This document shows, piece after piece, positions 47,562 through 59,821 of a DNA stretch of 64,000 bases. The stretch comes from Canna indica. Lineage: Eukaryota; Streptophyta; Magnoliopsida; Zingiberales; Cannaceae. The number at the start of each line of letters is the position of its first letter. Within the stretch, counting starts at the first letter, position 1. The notes beneath the pieces are model-generated. The model made no database searches. It worked only from the letters and a program-made list of their open reading frames with translations, and was not told the origin of the DNA. The stretch lies in the NCBI GenBank assembly GCA_034359265.1, contig CP136890.1, positions 82,485,501 through 82,549,500 on the forward strand, in the 5' to 3' direction. A program made the translations under genes and the position numbers.

Positions 47562-48638
47562 GGGAAAATGTATAAAAATATTTCTAATATTTTCTCACGG
47601 GTACTAAAATGCTCTTAAGATTTTTTTGGGATCAAAAATACCCTTACGTTATGGAATTGAGTACAAAAATACCCCTATAGGTAAACGACGTTAATTGAGA
47701 GATAACGGAGCTGACGTGGCTGATGACTAGGACTGATGACGTGGACATGTGGCGCGCATGCAAGCCAAGACGTTTTCTCACAGGTACTAAAATACCCCTA
47801 ATATTTTCTCACGGGTACTAAAATATTCTTAACGTTTTCTCATGGGTACAAAAATGCTCCTAATATTTTCTCACGAGTACTAAAATACCCCTAATGTTTA
47901 TTTTGAAGCTAAAATACCACTGAGATGATTGAAAATGGTACAAAAATGACATCATGTCAACTTTTGTTAGGTGAGACTTAACGGAGATGTCGTGTATACT
48001 GATAGAGATGTTGACTTGACACGTGACACATATGTAGAGAGTAACTTGCCACGTAAATGACACATAAGAAATCAAAAACTGAAAATTTAGAAAATAAAAA
48101 CCGAAACTAAAACCATCAAATCAGTTAATCAAAAATTTTGGTTCTATTTTAAATCGATTTTTCAATTAACCGAATTTTTGATTTTTTTGCTTACCCCTAC
48201 GGTTGTGACAAGTTGCTCTTTGCATATCCGCCACATGTAAAATCAATATCTTTGTCAGCATTTACAACATCTTCGTTAAGTCTCACCTAACAAAAGTTAG
48301 CCTAGTGTCATTTTTGTACCATTTTCAATAATCTCAAGGGTATTTTATCTCTAAAATATATGTTATGAGTATTTTAGTATCTATGAGAAAACGTTAGGGG
48401 CATTTTAGTACCCGTGAGAAAATGTCTTGACTTGCATGCGCGCCACATGTCCACGTCATCAGTCCCAGTCATCAGCCACGTCAGCTGTGTTATCTCTCAA
48501 TTAACGTCGTTTACCTATATATATGGGTATTTTTGTACTCAATTCCATAACGTATGAGGTATTTTTTATCTCAAAAAAATTTTAGGGGCATTTTAGTACC
48601 CGTGAGGAAACGTTATGGGCATTTTTGTACATTTTCCC
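47562..48638. mobile_element. MULE-type MITE with long terminal inverted repeats, 1077 bp
   Basis: The ends are GGGAAAATGTATAAAAATAT and its inverted counterpart ending ATTTTTGTACATTTTCCC. The arms pair over more than 200 bp, including gacgtggacatgtggcgcgc with its complement. The 9-bp duplication TAAATAATA (47553-47561, 48639-48647) is exact and fits Mutator-like elements. The middle has tandem copies of cacgggtactaaaatacccc. No transposase is coded. Confidence -1.
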
Positions 48639-49023
48639 TAAATAATATAATCTTTTACTTTAAAAAAAGAAAAGAAATACCTACCAATATTAAACTAGAT
48701 CATCTAACAATTTAATCATTTATAAAAAAGATATACCTACCAACATTAAACTTGACCTAACATTGCTCAGTTAGGTAGATCTCAAATATTATTTGTGATA
48801 TTAGGAATATGTATTTGCAATGTAATTTTGTTGTGTTTGAGTTTGCTACTAGGTTTTGTAATTATGGTCATCTAATAAAATAACTTTTTACTTTTTAGGA
48901 AAAAAAAAAGAGAAGGAGATATACCTACCAACATTCAACTTAACTATTGGTATATTTATGGGAATCCCCTGTCTTAATTGTTTGCTTAAATTAGTTGAAC
49001 ACACACTTCTAATTATTAATAAA
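48639..49023. other. Short AT-rich spacer, no gene
   Basis: The words cataaaaaagatatacctac and tagatctcaaatattattcg repeat nearby sequence at 47340 and 48690-48930, so this is probably decayed repeat material. Confidence -1.
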
Positions 49024-51470
49024 CTAGTATAACACTCGCGCGGCGATCTTAATTCACATTAGATGAAATAAATTTATTATTAATATATATTAATATTTGA
49101 AAAATAATATTATGCATAAATCACAAATAACTTAATATAAAAATGAATGTTTATAAATTACTAAAAAAATTTGGTATACAACATTTGTAGTTTCTTTTTC
49201 AATATGATCTTTTGAATTGTAAATCAAAATCTTTAAACCTTTCTTATTGGTCACCTTAGACACTATGACATAAAGTTGTCCATGAGTGAAGACAGATTTT
49301 TTGAGAAAAACACCGACATTTGAAAGTGATTGACCCGACTTTTATTGATAGTCATCACATAAGAAAACATAATAGGAAATTGTCTCATTTGAAATTTAAC
49401 TGACAGTCTTGGATCTGATGGTGTCAACAATATACGTGGAATGAATATATTTTCTCCGCAATTAGTTCCAGAAATAATTTTGGCTTCAAAGATTCGGTTC
49501 CCCAAGTCTTGTTAATATCAATCGTGTTCCATTACATAATCCAGCAAATAGATCGATATTTCTTAGCAAAATAATAGGAGTCCCAACTTTTAATGTCAAA
49601 GAATGATTAGGAACACCAGAACATTTGATGCAGTTCAAGAAGTCTGGTGTGTGAATTCGATCCAACTAACTCCTTCTAGAATTTGGTAAGCATGAGCTAT
49701 TTGAGCTCAAAAATATCGTTGAATCTTTTTGATTTAGAGAAATCATATAGTCATTAATCATCTCAACCATATTCAGAGTGGAAGCTAATATAGATATTTG
49801 TTGCAAATATTGTAAATTATTGACATTTGTTATAAGCTCGGGATAAATTGCATCAACAATCGCAGTAATAGGGTCACTTGCATCCAATATCAAGTTATCA
49901 TTTGGAATTCGGACTACCCCATAACCATCACCAGGATCACCTATCTTTCCATCACCGATCGATAATATCCAATCCGAAAAACTTTTCAAATAATTTGTAT
50001 TGTCATCAGAGTTATTTACAGTGAGACATATATTTTTCGTTAGCTTCAAAACGTCATAGTCGTCCTATAAGTAAGACGAATTAAGTGATGCATTAATAAT
50101 ATCTTGTCTGCTTCTCTTATGAATGATAAGTAAAATTTGTTTAAAGTCTCCCCCAAATACTACAGTCTTACCTCCAAAAGGATGATCATTGATGTTTCGA
50201 TTATTAAAACGCATAACATCACAGAATGTTCTATCAAACGCTTCAAAACAATATCTAAAATTAAGAGAATCAGATTATTAGATTTGTATTGAATGAAATT
50301 TAATAAATATATAAATTAAAGAGTAATTACCTAAATATATCTTTAACTATGCACTTTTTGTCATTTGAGGCTAATTTTGAAATATTACCAAATTATATTC
50401 AAAACTTTGACATTTGTCTCAATTATATCATCTCATTAACTCTTCGTCGGCAACCCCCGTTGAGACGATGATATGACTTTATGATATGGATTAAAATAAT
50501 ATTTTTTATTTAATTTTTTTAAAAAAATCACTTTAATTTATATTAAATAATATAAAATAATATTTTTTATTTTTTATCAAAGAATAACTCCAAGCCGTGT
50601 CCGAGATGAACATGGAGTAATTTTTTAATATAAAATAAAATATTATTTTATATAAATTAATGTGATTTTTTAATATTTTAAATAAAAATATTATTTTAAT
50701 CCATGCTAGAATGCCACATCATCGCTTTAACGGAGTTGCTGACGGAGAGTTGACGAGAGGATGTAATTGAGACAAATATCAAAATTCAAGATACAATTTG
50801 ATAATATTTTAAAATTGGCTACAAATGAGAAAAAGTATATAGTTCAGGATATATTTATGCAATTACCATAAATTAAATATATAACAAAATAATACATATT
50901 CATCATTGGAGCTTGGTACCAAATAATTAAACTTGTTCTCACCAATAAGTTAGCCAACAGAGAACCTTATTTGATATTACAAGTAGAATATATTCTCATC
51001 CAGATTAAGAGGGATCACAAATCGAGTATGCATTGTTCTTCCACCAGGTAATAGTAAAGATGTTATTCCACTGGACGCAACTATTAAAATAATTTCCCCT
51101 TCGGATCGAAGTGCAGATGTAAGAGTTTTCCAAATAAATATCTTTTCGTTTTCACCATAATCGTAGACAAAAAAGAACACCTCTTTTTTTTTTCTTTTAA
51201 CAACATCCAATATTTTATCATAAACTTATCTTTGTTCCGAAGTTAGGTGTTGAACTTGTTCTTGATTTTCCTCTCTCAATCTTATCCGATTGTAGCACGA
51301 CTCCTCAGTAATTAAGCGATTATTAATGTTTGTAGATGATCAAGATGATTTTGGCATTGTAAGAAAGTCATCCAAACTTTTGCCATATCCTCCGATTGTG
51401 CATCATTTTGAAAATTAATAAATATTGATATTAAATGTGATAGGTCCATATTCGAAACATCTTTTCATTA
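49024..51470 (-). pseudogene. Helitron relic with PIF1-type helicase
   Basis: Pieces in order on the minus strand: FIWKTLTSALRSEGEIILIV then GITSLLLPGGRTMH (about 51015-51140); FGGDFKQIL (about 50140); DWILSIGDGKIGDPGDGYG (about 49930); EIINDYM-like and SSNSSCLP (49670); ISGTNCGENIFIPRI then LTPSDPRLSVKF (49430); FTHGQLYVIVSKV (49245). This is the helicase part of plant Helitron RepHel proteins, which move by rolling-circle replication. The Walker A loop is degraded (DYGENEKIF), stops and frame changes are present, and no Rep domain is seen. The 3' terminus on the minus strand reads CGCGCGAGTGTTATACTAG with the final CTAG at 49024-49027, as Helitrons end. A MITE at 50321 splits the gene. Confidence -1.
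50321..50867. mobile_element. MULE-type MITE inside the Helitron helicase, 547 bp
   Basis: The left arm (gagtaattacctaaatatat ... ttttgtcatttg) pairs with the right arm (caaatgagaaaaagtatata ... gcaattacc), and pairing extends over roughly 150 bp, including tgtctcaattatatc/gatgtaattgagaca. The flanks repeat ATAAATTAAA (50311-50320, 50868-50877), a 9-10 bp duplication. There is no ORF. Confidence -1.
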
Positions 51471-52229
51471 TAATGTATCTATATTAGTAAATATTAAATT
51501 CAATATTAATAATATTACAATGTTAGGCATGGTAACGTCAATAGCAAAAAAAATAATTTAATATTTTAATTAAATCCAATGTTGCTATATCAATACATTT
51601 CAATTAAATCAATGCATTTTAATGTTGCTATATTAATACATTGCTATATCAATATGTGATTCTTGGTCAAATACCAAGAATGTTGTTATTAACTACTAAA
51701 ATAGGATGACGTGATTAACTACTAAAAATTAAATATTTAAGAAATGTAATATTACATAATTAAGGAGGTAATATTAGAAACTTATAAATGTTGTTTTAAT
51801 TAAATATTAAATATTTAAGAAAGATAATATTACATAATTAAAAAATATAATATTACATGTCATCCAAGAGAGCTAATATTAAAAAAGATAATATTACATG
51901 CCATAAAAAAATCAATGCAATGAATGCACATTCCTTTTCTCAAAGCATCTACCTTAATATTATAAACTATTATATTAATATTCAAAATTCATTTTTGGAT
52001 TCATGACTCAATAAATAATTATAGAAACTATTAAAGTACTTAGATTTATGCCACTTGACATAGTTCTTATCATGACACTTGACATAATAAGAAGGCTAAA
52101 GTATTTTCTTTTATATATATATGTCTAATAGTTGTAATGTTTCATGCCTTCTGGAAATCAAAATTATTATAAGGTTCATCAGTTTCAAAAATGAGGATTT
52201 GGTTTGGGCTTAAAAGATGGGCAAAGGGG

Positions 52230-52364
52230 TTTATTCTATGCTAGGTGCGAGTCCAGTGGACTCGCACCCCACTCTGTGTCTTTCTCTTTCTATCTCTTCA
52301 TTAAATAAAGAGAGAGAAAGTTAGAGAGAGAAAGGCACCGGGTTCGCACCTAGCATAGAATAAA
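52230..52364. mobile_element. Small hairpin MITE, about 135 bp
   Basis: TTTATTCTATGCTAGGTGCG is answered by CGCACCTAGCATAGAATAAA at the other end. The central part, with tctctttctatctctt and aagagagagaaagttagaga, also pairs. No clear target duplication could be fixed. Confidence -1.
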
Positions 52365-52914
52365 CTGAGCAAATGACTTAATTAATTACCAATACGCAAC
52401 ATGTGAGCAATCATCAATGTGTTTGGGAGGGGAAAAGTTAACTTTTTTTTTAGTAACAACAAAGCAAGAAAAACTAAGGCCAACAATAATCATAAAAGGA
52501 TTTAACAAAATGTTCCTATTAATTTGTTGAAGTCCAAGGTAATAGAATTTCTTAGTTCAAACTAATAAAAGAGCAGATATAAACAAAATAGATAGCATGT
52601 ACAAATTATAGAAATAAAGCAACTAAAATCATTGAGTACTAAGTTATAGAGTAAGGACATGAATTCAGAGAGGAAATGGATGATCGATTAAGTACTAAAC
52701 AGTAAAGATATTTGAGGATTTGACATAATTAGGCCTTTAAATATACAGTATCAATCTCAATATGTATCATTTGCTAAGGTAGACGACTAATTTAATTAAC
52801 TATAATATTTAAAAAATAAAATCTCAATTAACTATAATATGATTAGTTCATGTAACCAAAGGGAAGAGGAAGCATGTACGTGATATTATGGTTTCTTCTG
52901 GATTCAAACAATTG

Positions 52915-52941
52915 CATATATATATATATATATATATATAG
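52915..52941. repeat. (TA)n microsatellite
   Basis: About 13 TA units. Confidence -1.
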
Positions 52942-53199
52942 TTTAAGAATAACTATAATTGTTATGATTCGCTCGGGATAACTAACCATTAATTTTATAG
53001 ATCAATTTATTGGTCTAATGTGAGATTAAATTATGGTATTATAATATTTGTTACGCCATGCTAGCTTGATGGGATAATTAACCCATCAACTTTTATCCCA
53101 TCAACTTTATAGGCTAACGTATTAATCTAATTAAAATACTTAAGCTGAAGTTTCGTCTCAATTGAGTCTTAATCTCAATATCAAGACCCAAGTTAAATA

Positions 53200-53706
53200 A
53201 CACATAGTACCAAATCTTACACACATAGCACTAATTATCATCTATCAACTTCACAGGCCTTAATCGTTGGCCTAATGCTTAAATCGGAGTTGATGATAGT
53301 ACATTCATCAAGCCTTATAAGCCAACACAATATTCAATATACTCCCAATGTTGGACTAAACTATTTTCCTCCACTTATGTCTTGACGTCCTTGTCAAGAC
53401 CAACTCGAGTCTAACACATAGCCCAACATCACATCGAAGTCGGCGGTATGTGAGGCCTAGCCTAGTAGCGGTTCCACCCCATCACCCAAGCAGCCCTTTC
53501 TCACGTAGGCTCCCTCACAATGCTTAGGACTAGGTGCTGTTCTGATACCATTTGTTACCATCACTCGATTAGATAACTGACTACCAACTTTTTAATTAGA
53601 CTAACCTATTGGCCTAATTATAACGCTTAAGCTGAAGTTGATGGTAGCACATCCATCAACACCATGTCCAACATACTTCATATGTGGGACTAAACTGGGT
53701 ATTACA
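53200..53706 (-). mobile_element. TRIM-like short LTR element
   Basis: Two related blocks of about 150 bp (about 53215-53370 and 53553-53706) share cttaagctgaagttgatggt-type and gttggactaaac/gtgggactaaac words and flank about 180 bp. On the minus strand, just inside the right block, AATGGTATCAGAAC resembles an initiator Met-tRNA primer site. The right block reads TGTAATACCC to GGTAACA in that orientation. No coding. A third related block near 53050-53130 suggests an older copy. The left boundary is approximate. Confidence -1.
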
Positions 53707-53928
53707 ATAATTTATTACTCTTAATAATTTAATTTACATAGTTTCTCAAAGTTATGGAACACTATAAAATAATTGTAATATAGTATCACAAAAAATAAAT
53801 TGCACAAGATGGAATTAGATGTTTATACAATTATACAAATTTCTATGTAGGCGATTCAATGAGGAAACATTGACAAACATGTGGTATAGTAAGACAAGTT
53901 TTTTTCGAGGAAAGTAAAGCATTAATAA

Positions 53929-54885
53929 TTAAAGTCTGGCAAAGCCTGGTCCAAAAATGTCAGAGTACAAAATTGAATCCAGCCCAGGTGGCCGGATTGA
54001 GGACCAAACAAAAAGGTCCTTAGTACAACAAACATACTTTGCTACCCAGTGGGCAGGTTCATTTACCTCCCGAAAACAAAAGGAGATGAATACATTACAA
54101 CTAGCCTTGAGAAAGTTGATATCATCAATAATAGTCGAAATAGCCCAAGGAACCGGCCCAAGACAATTGAAGGCATCAATAACAATTTTAGAGTCGAATT
54201 CAATGATGTATGTTGTTATTGCATACTCAACAGCATATTGGATGACCCATTTGATTGCCCTAGCTTCTAACCGAAGAGCATCTATTCCCAAACAAAAGAT
54301 TCATTTGGCCAAAAGACAAACACCTTCAGAATTGCATAGAACAAACCCCATGCCACCTACAGAACCAGCAAAAGACGCGTCACAATTGAATTTATTAGCG
54401 TCCAGAGATGGGGGAGACCATTTAACCAAGGTATTGCTGAGACTAGAATTGCCCTCAGGTTTAAACTTACCTAGATAATCATTAGTAAAAGACAAGATTC
54501 TTGTCACAAGGTTCTCGGGGGTAGGCTGCCTAGCTTCATGCAACAAACTATTCCTAGCAAACCAAATGAACCAATGATAATTGGCAATCAAAGCTACTTT
54601 AAACATCTCAACTCCACTAGAGGAGGAGGAATAGAGTAACCAATCACTAGAATTCTAGTTGGCCCTAGAGGAAAAGTTTAGCCCAGTTTTAAGGGAGAGA
54701 TTGGTCTAGACGCGACAAGCAAAGAAGCATTCAAAGAGGAGATGTAGAATAGATTTGGCAGAATTTTGACAAAGGGACAGAGATCAGAGTCCAAATTTTT
54801 TAAATAAAAGAGTCTAGACCTAGTAGGGATTCGTTTATGAAAAAGCTTCCAACTGAATAATTTTACTTTAGGCGCAGAGTTGTAA
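53929..54885 (-). pseudogene. 3' end of a second LINE: zf-RVT finger and RNase H
   Basis: On the minus strand it reads SAPKVKLFSWKLFHKRIPTR, then HWFIWFARNSLLHEA, KFNCDASFAGSVGGMGFV, DALRLEARAIKWVIQYAVEY, IIEFDSKIVIDAFN and NEPAHWVAKYV. This is zf-RVT followed by the RNase H domain (RVT_3 type) of plant L1 elements. Catalytic positions D (NCDAS), E (RLEA) and D (EFDSK) are present. A frameshift near 54295 and one near 54760 break it. The 5' part is cut off where the gypsy LTR inserts at 54891. Confidence -1.
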
Positions 54886-54890
54886 TATCT

Positions 54891-56022
54891 TAGATATTTA
54901 AATTTATTATTTTTCCTCTTATGTGTGTTTGTCAGCCTAGCGGACTAGTTCGTGGTCGAGCCGAGTCGACTCATAGTCCGGAGTGAGCTTGCGAGCTCGG
55001 ATAAGTAGGATATGAATTTATGAATTTATGAATTTTAGGTTTTGATAATTAGAATTATTTAATTTGATGTTGTGTGTGCATAATTGTTAATTATGTTCAT
55101 GTGAGTGTATTTAATTAAGTACTTGTGATTTATTAGAATGAGTTTAATTAAAATATTTAAGTCTATCGGGTTAGCGGATTTTGGTTTTGACTTAAGATGG
55201 ATGCAGGTTGTGGATTAAAGGTTTAAGGGGTTAGGGTTGATGAGAGAGTATAAAACCCCCCTCCTCATGGCTTGTGGCTCCTATTTTAGAGACACCTAAA
55301 GAATTGAGAAAGAGAGCAAGCCGCCAACCCCCTTTCCCTCTTCCCCTTGGAGCCGCCGCCACCTCTGAGCCAAGTCGCCGCATGAGCCAACCCTTCTCCT
55401 CCTCCCCTCTCTTCCTTCCCTTTGGAGTCGAGCCGAGAGGAGCCAGCCGAAACCAGCCCCTCTCCTTCCCCTCTCTCCCTCTCTCCAAGCCGGCGGCTTG
55501 GAGTGAGCCGCCGCCCCCTTGTCCCCTTTCTTGAGTCGAGCCGCCACCTTTTGAAGTCGGACTCGAGGGCCATCATCCGGGATTCCTTCTTTAATCCTTC
55601 TTTCAATTAAGGTGAGTGGTTTACCCTCTCTCTTAGGAATTTTAATCAGATTCTTGAAGTCGTTCTTGATGGCTCGGTATTTTTGTCTTGTTCTTGGATT
55701 TTCTTCGAATTTTTGTCATGTTTTCTTGATGTTATGCTTGAGGAGACCCTAATCTCCCCTCTAAGGGGGCTCAGCAGCCCTAGGGTAACCCTAGGGGTGC
55801 TCGGCCAAGGGGGAAACCCGGGTCGCCCTCAAGGTGTTCAATGAAAAGCCCGAATGAGTTCTTATTTCCTTTGATATGAAATCTTGATCTATTCTCCTAA
55901 TTTGATATTCTTGATTATGAGTTTCTTGTTTAGAATTAAATATGTGATTTTGGGTAGAAATCATGTGGTAGGATTAAGATCTTGATAATGACTAATTAGG
56001 GGTTCTTGAGAAGGGGGTTCTT
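54891..56022 (+). repeat. Gypsy LTR fragment, same family as 29635-39056
   Basis: It starts TGTAATATCTTAG and follows the other LTRs through ggactagttcgtgg, the AGCCGCC-rich zone and gttcttgagaagg. It carries an extra block of about 140 bp at 55740-55880 (agaccctaatctcccctcta and gggaaacccgggtcgccctc) not present in the other two copies. CACTA A interrupts it at 56023; the remainder would be outside the window. Confidence -1.
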
Positions 56023-56039
56023 CACTACTGGAATAATTA

Positions 56040-56370
56040 GCATAAGCAATGACTTGCAACGGCCCGGCCCATTGCAACGCAGCCGTGGCAGAAAAATGTG
56101 TTGCTAATAAGTTAGCAGCGGATCAGCAACGATCGCTCCGGCCGTTGCTAATAACATTATTAGCAACGGTTCGGCCATGGTTACTAGGTCGTTGTAGATA
56201 TAGACATCTACAATGGCTGGATCGTCGTGGCAAGGCTGTTAGTGAAAAGCATGTTGCTAAGCCGTTGTTGTAGGTCATCAGCAATGACTTTGAGGTTGCG
56301 GCCCAAAAAATACGATACACTTTCAGTAACGGCTTTCCCACGAACAATCATGGGAAAGCCGTTCCTGATG
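56040..56370. repeat. Subterminal repeats of CACTA A
   Basis: The motif AGCAACGGC and its complement GCCGTTGCT occur many times, in variants such as gttgctaataa and agcaacggttcggcc. Element B uses the same core, so A and B are related. Confidence -1.
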
Positions 56371-56639
56371 ATGTTAACCTGTAACTGAAAAGTTTTAAAA
56401 TGTTCAATTTTCATTAATACATTGATACATTTAACCTGATACATAACTCACACACCCATACACACATTCATCCACATACACATCACAGATTCACCCAGAT
56501 ATACATCAAAATAATTATACTTATATTTATAATTATCAACAATCATATAAAAACTATTCAAATTCAAAACTATCGTATCAATATCCAAACAAAACAAGTC
56601 AATCAAGTATAGTATCCAAGTAACAAAGTCAATATCCAA

Positions 56640-58181
56640 ACAAAATAATAAACGTCACAAACATAGTGGAGGGAGGTCTCGATCATAATATGGTGGGGTC
56701 TGAAGTGCTTGGGTGTACACCGGCGTGGACTGGCTCGAGGACGATGGATCTGATGATGCCGAAGGGATGCCTGCTCTGGTATGAGCTGTGATGTTGCGTA
56801 GCATAGCATGCATCTCCGCCATCATCTGACTCTAACACTCCATCATCTCACTCTGACGCGCGACCGTCTCCTCCAGTATCCTTATCCTGCTACTCTCATC
56901 ATAATTAGTCCTGGAGGTGGACGGCCGCTCACCAGCGACTAGAGGGGTCGGTGCCCCAAGTGGCCCGAGCACAGCTCGCGCATGACCACTATCTGCAAAT
57001 TCATATACACGGCCGTGGTCCCAGCCACCTGCAGCCTCAACCCACGCTCCTGCGTCAAAGTCCTTGGGGGTGCCCCCGCGCTGCATCATCGTCTGAGTAT
57101 AGGTCTCCGGCCTACTCGAGTTTGATTTTTTGTTTCATATTTTCCTAAAACTTAAATTATAAATAAATAATGAATAATTTAAACAAATATACTTACCATA
57201 ATGATTGCAGCGCAGTTGTGAATGTACTCCCCCGTCCCATGTCCTCGATGGTGAGTCCGCTCAAACATGTCCATCAGGGAGGTTCGCTGGACAGTCCTGT
57301 CGTCCATCACCATCGTCGACATTTACAAAATAAATACATTAATTAGTACACAGAGTAACAAATAAAATATATAATTAAAAGTAAGGTATAATACTTACCA
57401 TACGACTCGTGTGCACTACAAATGAAATAGAGCCGCAAGTGTGACGCGCTCCTCCCCCCGACATGCGGTTTCTAGCCGTAGTCCTAGAAACCTCCTGTCA
57501 TCGATCGGTCGACCATAATACCACGAGCTGATCACATATATCCGGAGTAATCCAATCGGGGTCGTATCCCCTTCCCTCTGCGATGTTTGTGGTCCCAGCT
57601 CGGGCCATCACTTGGAATCGGTCCTACCCCAGCTGACTGTTGTACCTCTGTCGGGAAATAGCCTCCCAGGCAGTGTTAATGAAGGACCTCTGGTCCTCAA
57701 CCCATGTATAGCGAGTCTGCAAAATAATAATATCAGTACCAATATTAATCATCATGTATATATAAAAAATTAATACGTGCCTCAAATTCGCGCCATAGCA
57801 TGTCGACGTGCTCACGGGGCATGTGAAACCACGTGGGCCATGCCCCATGCATGTATCGTCGGATCGTAGAAGATATCATCCTGAGCACATCCTCTTGCTC
57901 GAATCTGCACAACAAAAATAAAGTTCAATATTATATTATGATATAATGAATTTATAATAATTCATGATACATTACCACTCCTCAATCACACTAGTGAGTC
58001 TACGTGACTCTATGGCTGGCGGAGGCTGCAACCTGTTCGGCCCGTGTGGTCGCTTGCGTCTCGATGAACTAGCCTCGGCGGCATGAGGATCAACGACAGG
58101 AGTATCATTGGCAGGAAGTCTTGGAGTTTGACCGATCAGAGACTCCAAAGCTCTCGTCCGACAATAACCACGACCCACCAT
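56640..58181 (-). pseudogene. CACTA A tnpA-like gene (Transposase_24 type)
   Basis: Exon 1 starts MVGRGYCRTRALESLIGQTP at 58181. Later exons read MHGAWPTWFHMPREHVDMLW (57800-57860), TRYTWVEDQRSFINTAWEAI (57660-57718), SRTTARNRMSGGGARHTCGS (57430-57500) and VEAAGGWDHGRVYEFADSGH (57000). The last has a stretch with ETVARQSEMME. The order matches the element B gene almost domain by domain. A stop (TGA/TAG region near 57512 and after MMEC at 56832) breaks it. The product of such genes binds the subterminal repeats. Confidence -1.
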
Positions 58182-58253
58182 ATCTATCGAATAAACATAT
58201 AATTAGATTATATATATAGTAGAAATAGATTTAATATAAGATATACTTTACAA

Positions 58254-59107
58254 TTATTCCTCATCATCTGAGTAATAGTCTTCGAATTCTTCTTCTTCTT
58301 CATCATCATCTTCTTCATCTCCAGCTTCCTCAACTTCATGATCATCATCATCAACATATTCAACTTCTAATTGAACAAACACTTTGTCTGCATCATCGAG
58401 TATTGGAATAATATGGTCTACTGCGGGATGATCCTCTTCTTGATAGAAATCATCTGTCACATCAAGTATCGGCTCATTTTCTCCCGTTATCGGATCAATT
58501 CTTCCTCTAGCTTTAGTCTTGCAAACAACACGACAATCTGCTTTATCTTTATTTCTAGTCATATACTTCACGTAATATACTTGTTCGCCTTGTGATGCCA
58601 ATATAAAATTCTGCAGCTTGTTCATCGGCAGCTTTCAACATCTTGTAAAATTTTGCAGCTTCTTTATTCGGCAATTCAATCTCTACCGCAGTTTATACTT
58701 CTGTGATATCAACACTTGTAGTTTCTGGTGGCACTGACATCTCAGTAATTGGCCGATCGACATTATCATTCAGGTGGAATTGACCCCCAAGACTATCAAG
58801 TATTATAGTTCTATAGGGATTAGATGGACTGGATGAAGAAACACCAATAGAGGAAGATTCACCATGTGTCTGAACGACGGGATTGCTCGACGTCCCAACT
58901 TCACGTGACTTCTCGTGACAAGTCCATAGAAAATATCTTGGTGCAAATCCTTTGCTATATAGATGCAGAGTGATAGTTTCCCGATCCAAAAACTGCCTAT
59001 TCAAGCAAATACGACACAGACATCGGATTTTATCACCGATGCTAACGAATTTTTGATTCAAATAGGCGAAATTTAGGAAGTAAGTTACGCCTAATCGAAA
59101 CTCATTC
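58254..59107 (-). pseudogene. CACTA A tnpD with large internal deletion
   Basis: The N-terminal part reads YFLNFAYLNQKFVSIGDKIR then CLCRICLNRQFLDRETITLH, the transposase-associated domain. It then jumps, after LPNKEAAKFYKMLKAADEQ, to NFILASQGEQVYYVKY and the acidic C-terminus ending EEFEDYYSDDEE. The whole Transposase_21, DUF4218 and DUF4216 middle present in element B is missing. A TAA near 58695 also interrupts it. Upstream it is cut by element B at 59107. Confidence -1.
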
Positions 59108-59124
59108 CACTACTAGAAAAATGG

Positions 59125-59520
59125 TCATCAGCAACGGCTGATGCCGTTGCTGAGCCGTTGCTGAAGAGAATCAGCAACGGCTGAGCCGTTGCAATAGCGC
59201 CGTGAGAGAAAGTCGCGTTGTTGATGACTTAGCAACGGTTCAGCAACGGCCGCTCGGGCCGTCGCTCAAAACATTATCAGCAACGGCTACTGGGCCGTCG
59301 CTAAAAATATTATCAGCAACGGTTTTGCCACAGACCCGGAGCCGTTGCTGATACCATTAATAGCAACGGCCGCTGAGTCCGTAGCAACACCGTTAGTAAA
59401 ACTCCGTCGCTAAGCCGTTGCTGTAGGTCATCAGCAACGGCTTTCGATACACTTGTAGCAACGGCTTTCCCACGGACGCCCGTGGGAAAGCCGTTGCTGA
59501 TGACCTATACCTGCAACCAG
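59125..59520. repeat. Subterminal repeats of CACTA B
   Basis: At least twelve copies of AGCAACGGCT or its complement AGCCGTTGCT, for example atcagcaacggctgagccgt. They are denser and better conserved than in element A. They often form inverted pairs. Confidence -1.
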
Positions 59521-59821
59521 AAAATTTGAAAATTTCAAATTTCCATTGATACATTGATACATTTATCTGATACATAACTCACACACCCATACCCTCATAC
59601 ACACATTCATTCACACATCACAAACATCTCATACACATTCATTCACACATCACAAACACACCAAGATATACATCAAAACAATTATATTTATATTCATAAT
59701 TATCCACGATAGTATAAACACAATTCAAATGTAAAATTGAAGTATCAGCATCTCAGTAACATAGTCAATATAAATTAAACAAGTTCAATATCTGAGTAAC
59801 AAAGTCAATATAAACAAAATC

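Larger units (their letters stand above)
51471..53199. other. AT-rich sequence without genes
   Basis: It is very AT-rich, with recurrent taatattacat and atcaatacattt words. Apart from the small MITE and the TA microsatellite listed separately I see nothing recognisable. Confidence -1.
56023..59107 (-). mobile_element. CACTA element A, one end, interrupted by element B
   Basis: The terminus is CACTACTGGAATAATTAGC at 56023, inserted in the gypsy LTR. Subterminal repeats follow, then a tnpA-like and a deleted tnpD-like gene, both pointing to this end. The tnpD frame runs straight into the end of element B at 59107, so the other terminus of A should lie beyond the right edge. Confidence -1.

Noticed and set aside
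55231..55610. Multiple open frames at 55.2-55.6 kb
   Set aside because: They lie in the GC-rich zone of the gypsy LTR fragment, are open in several frames at once, and match no known domain.
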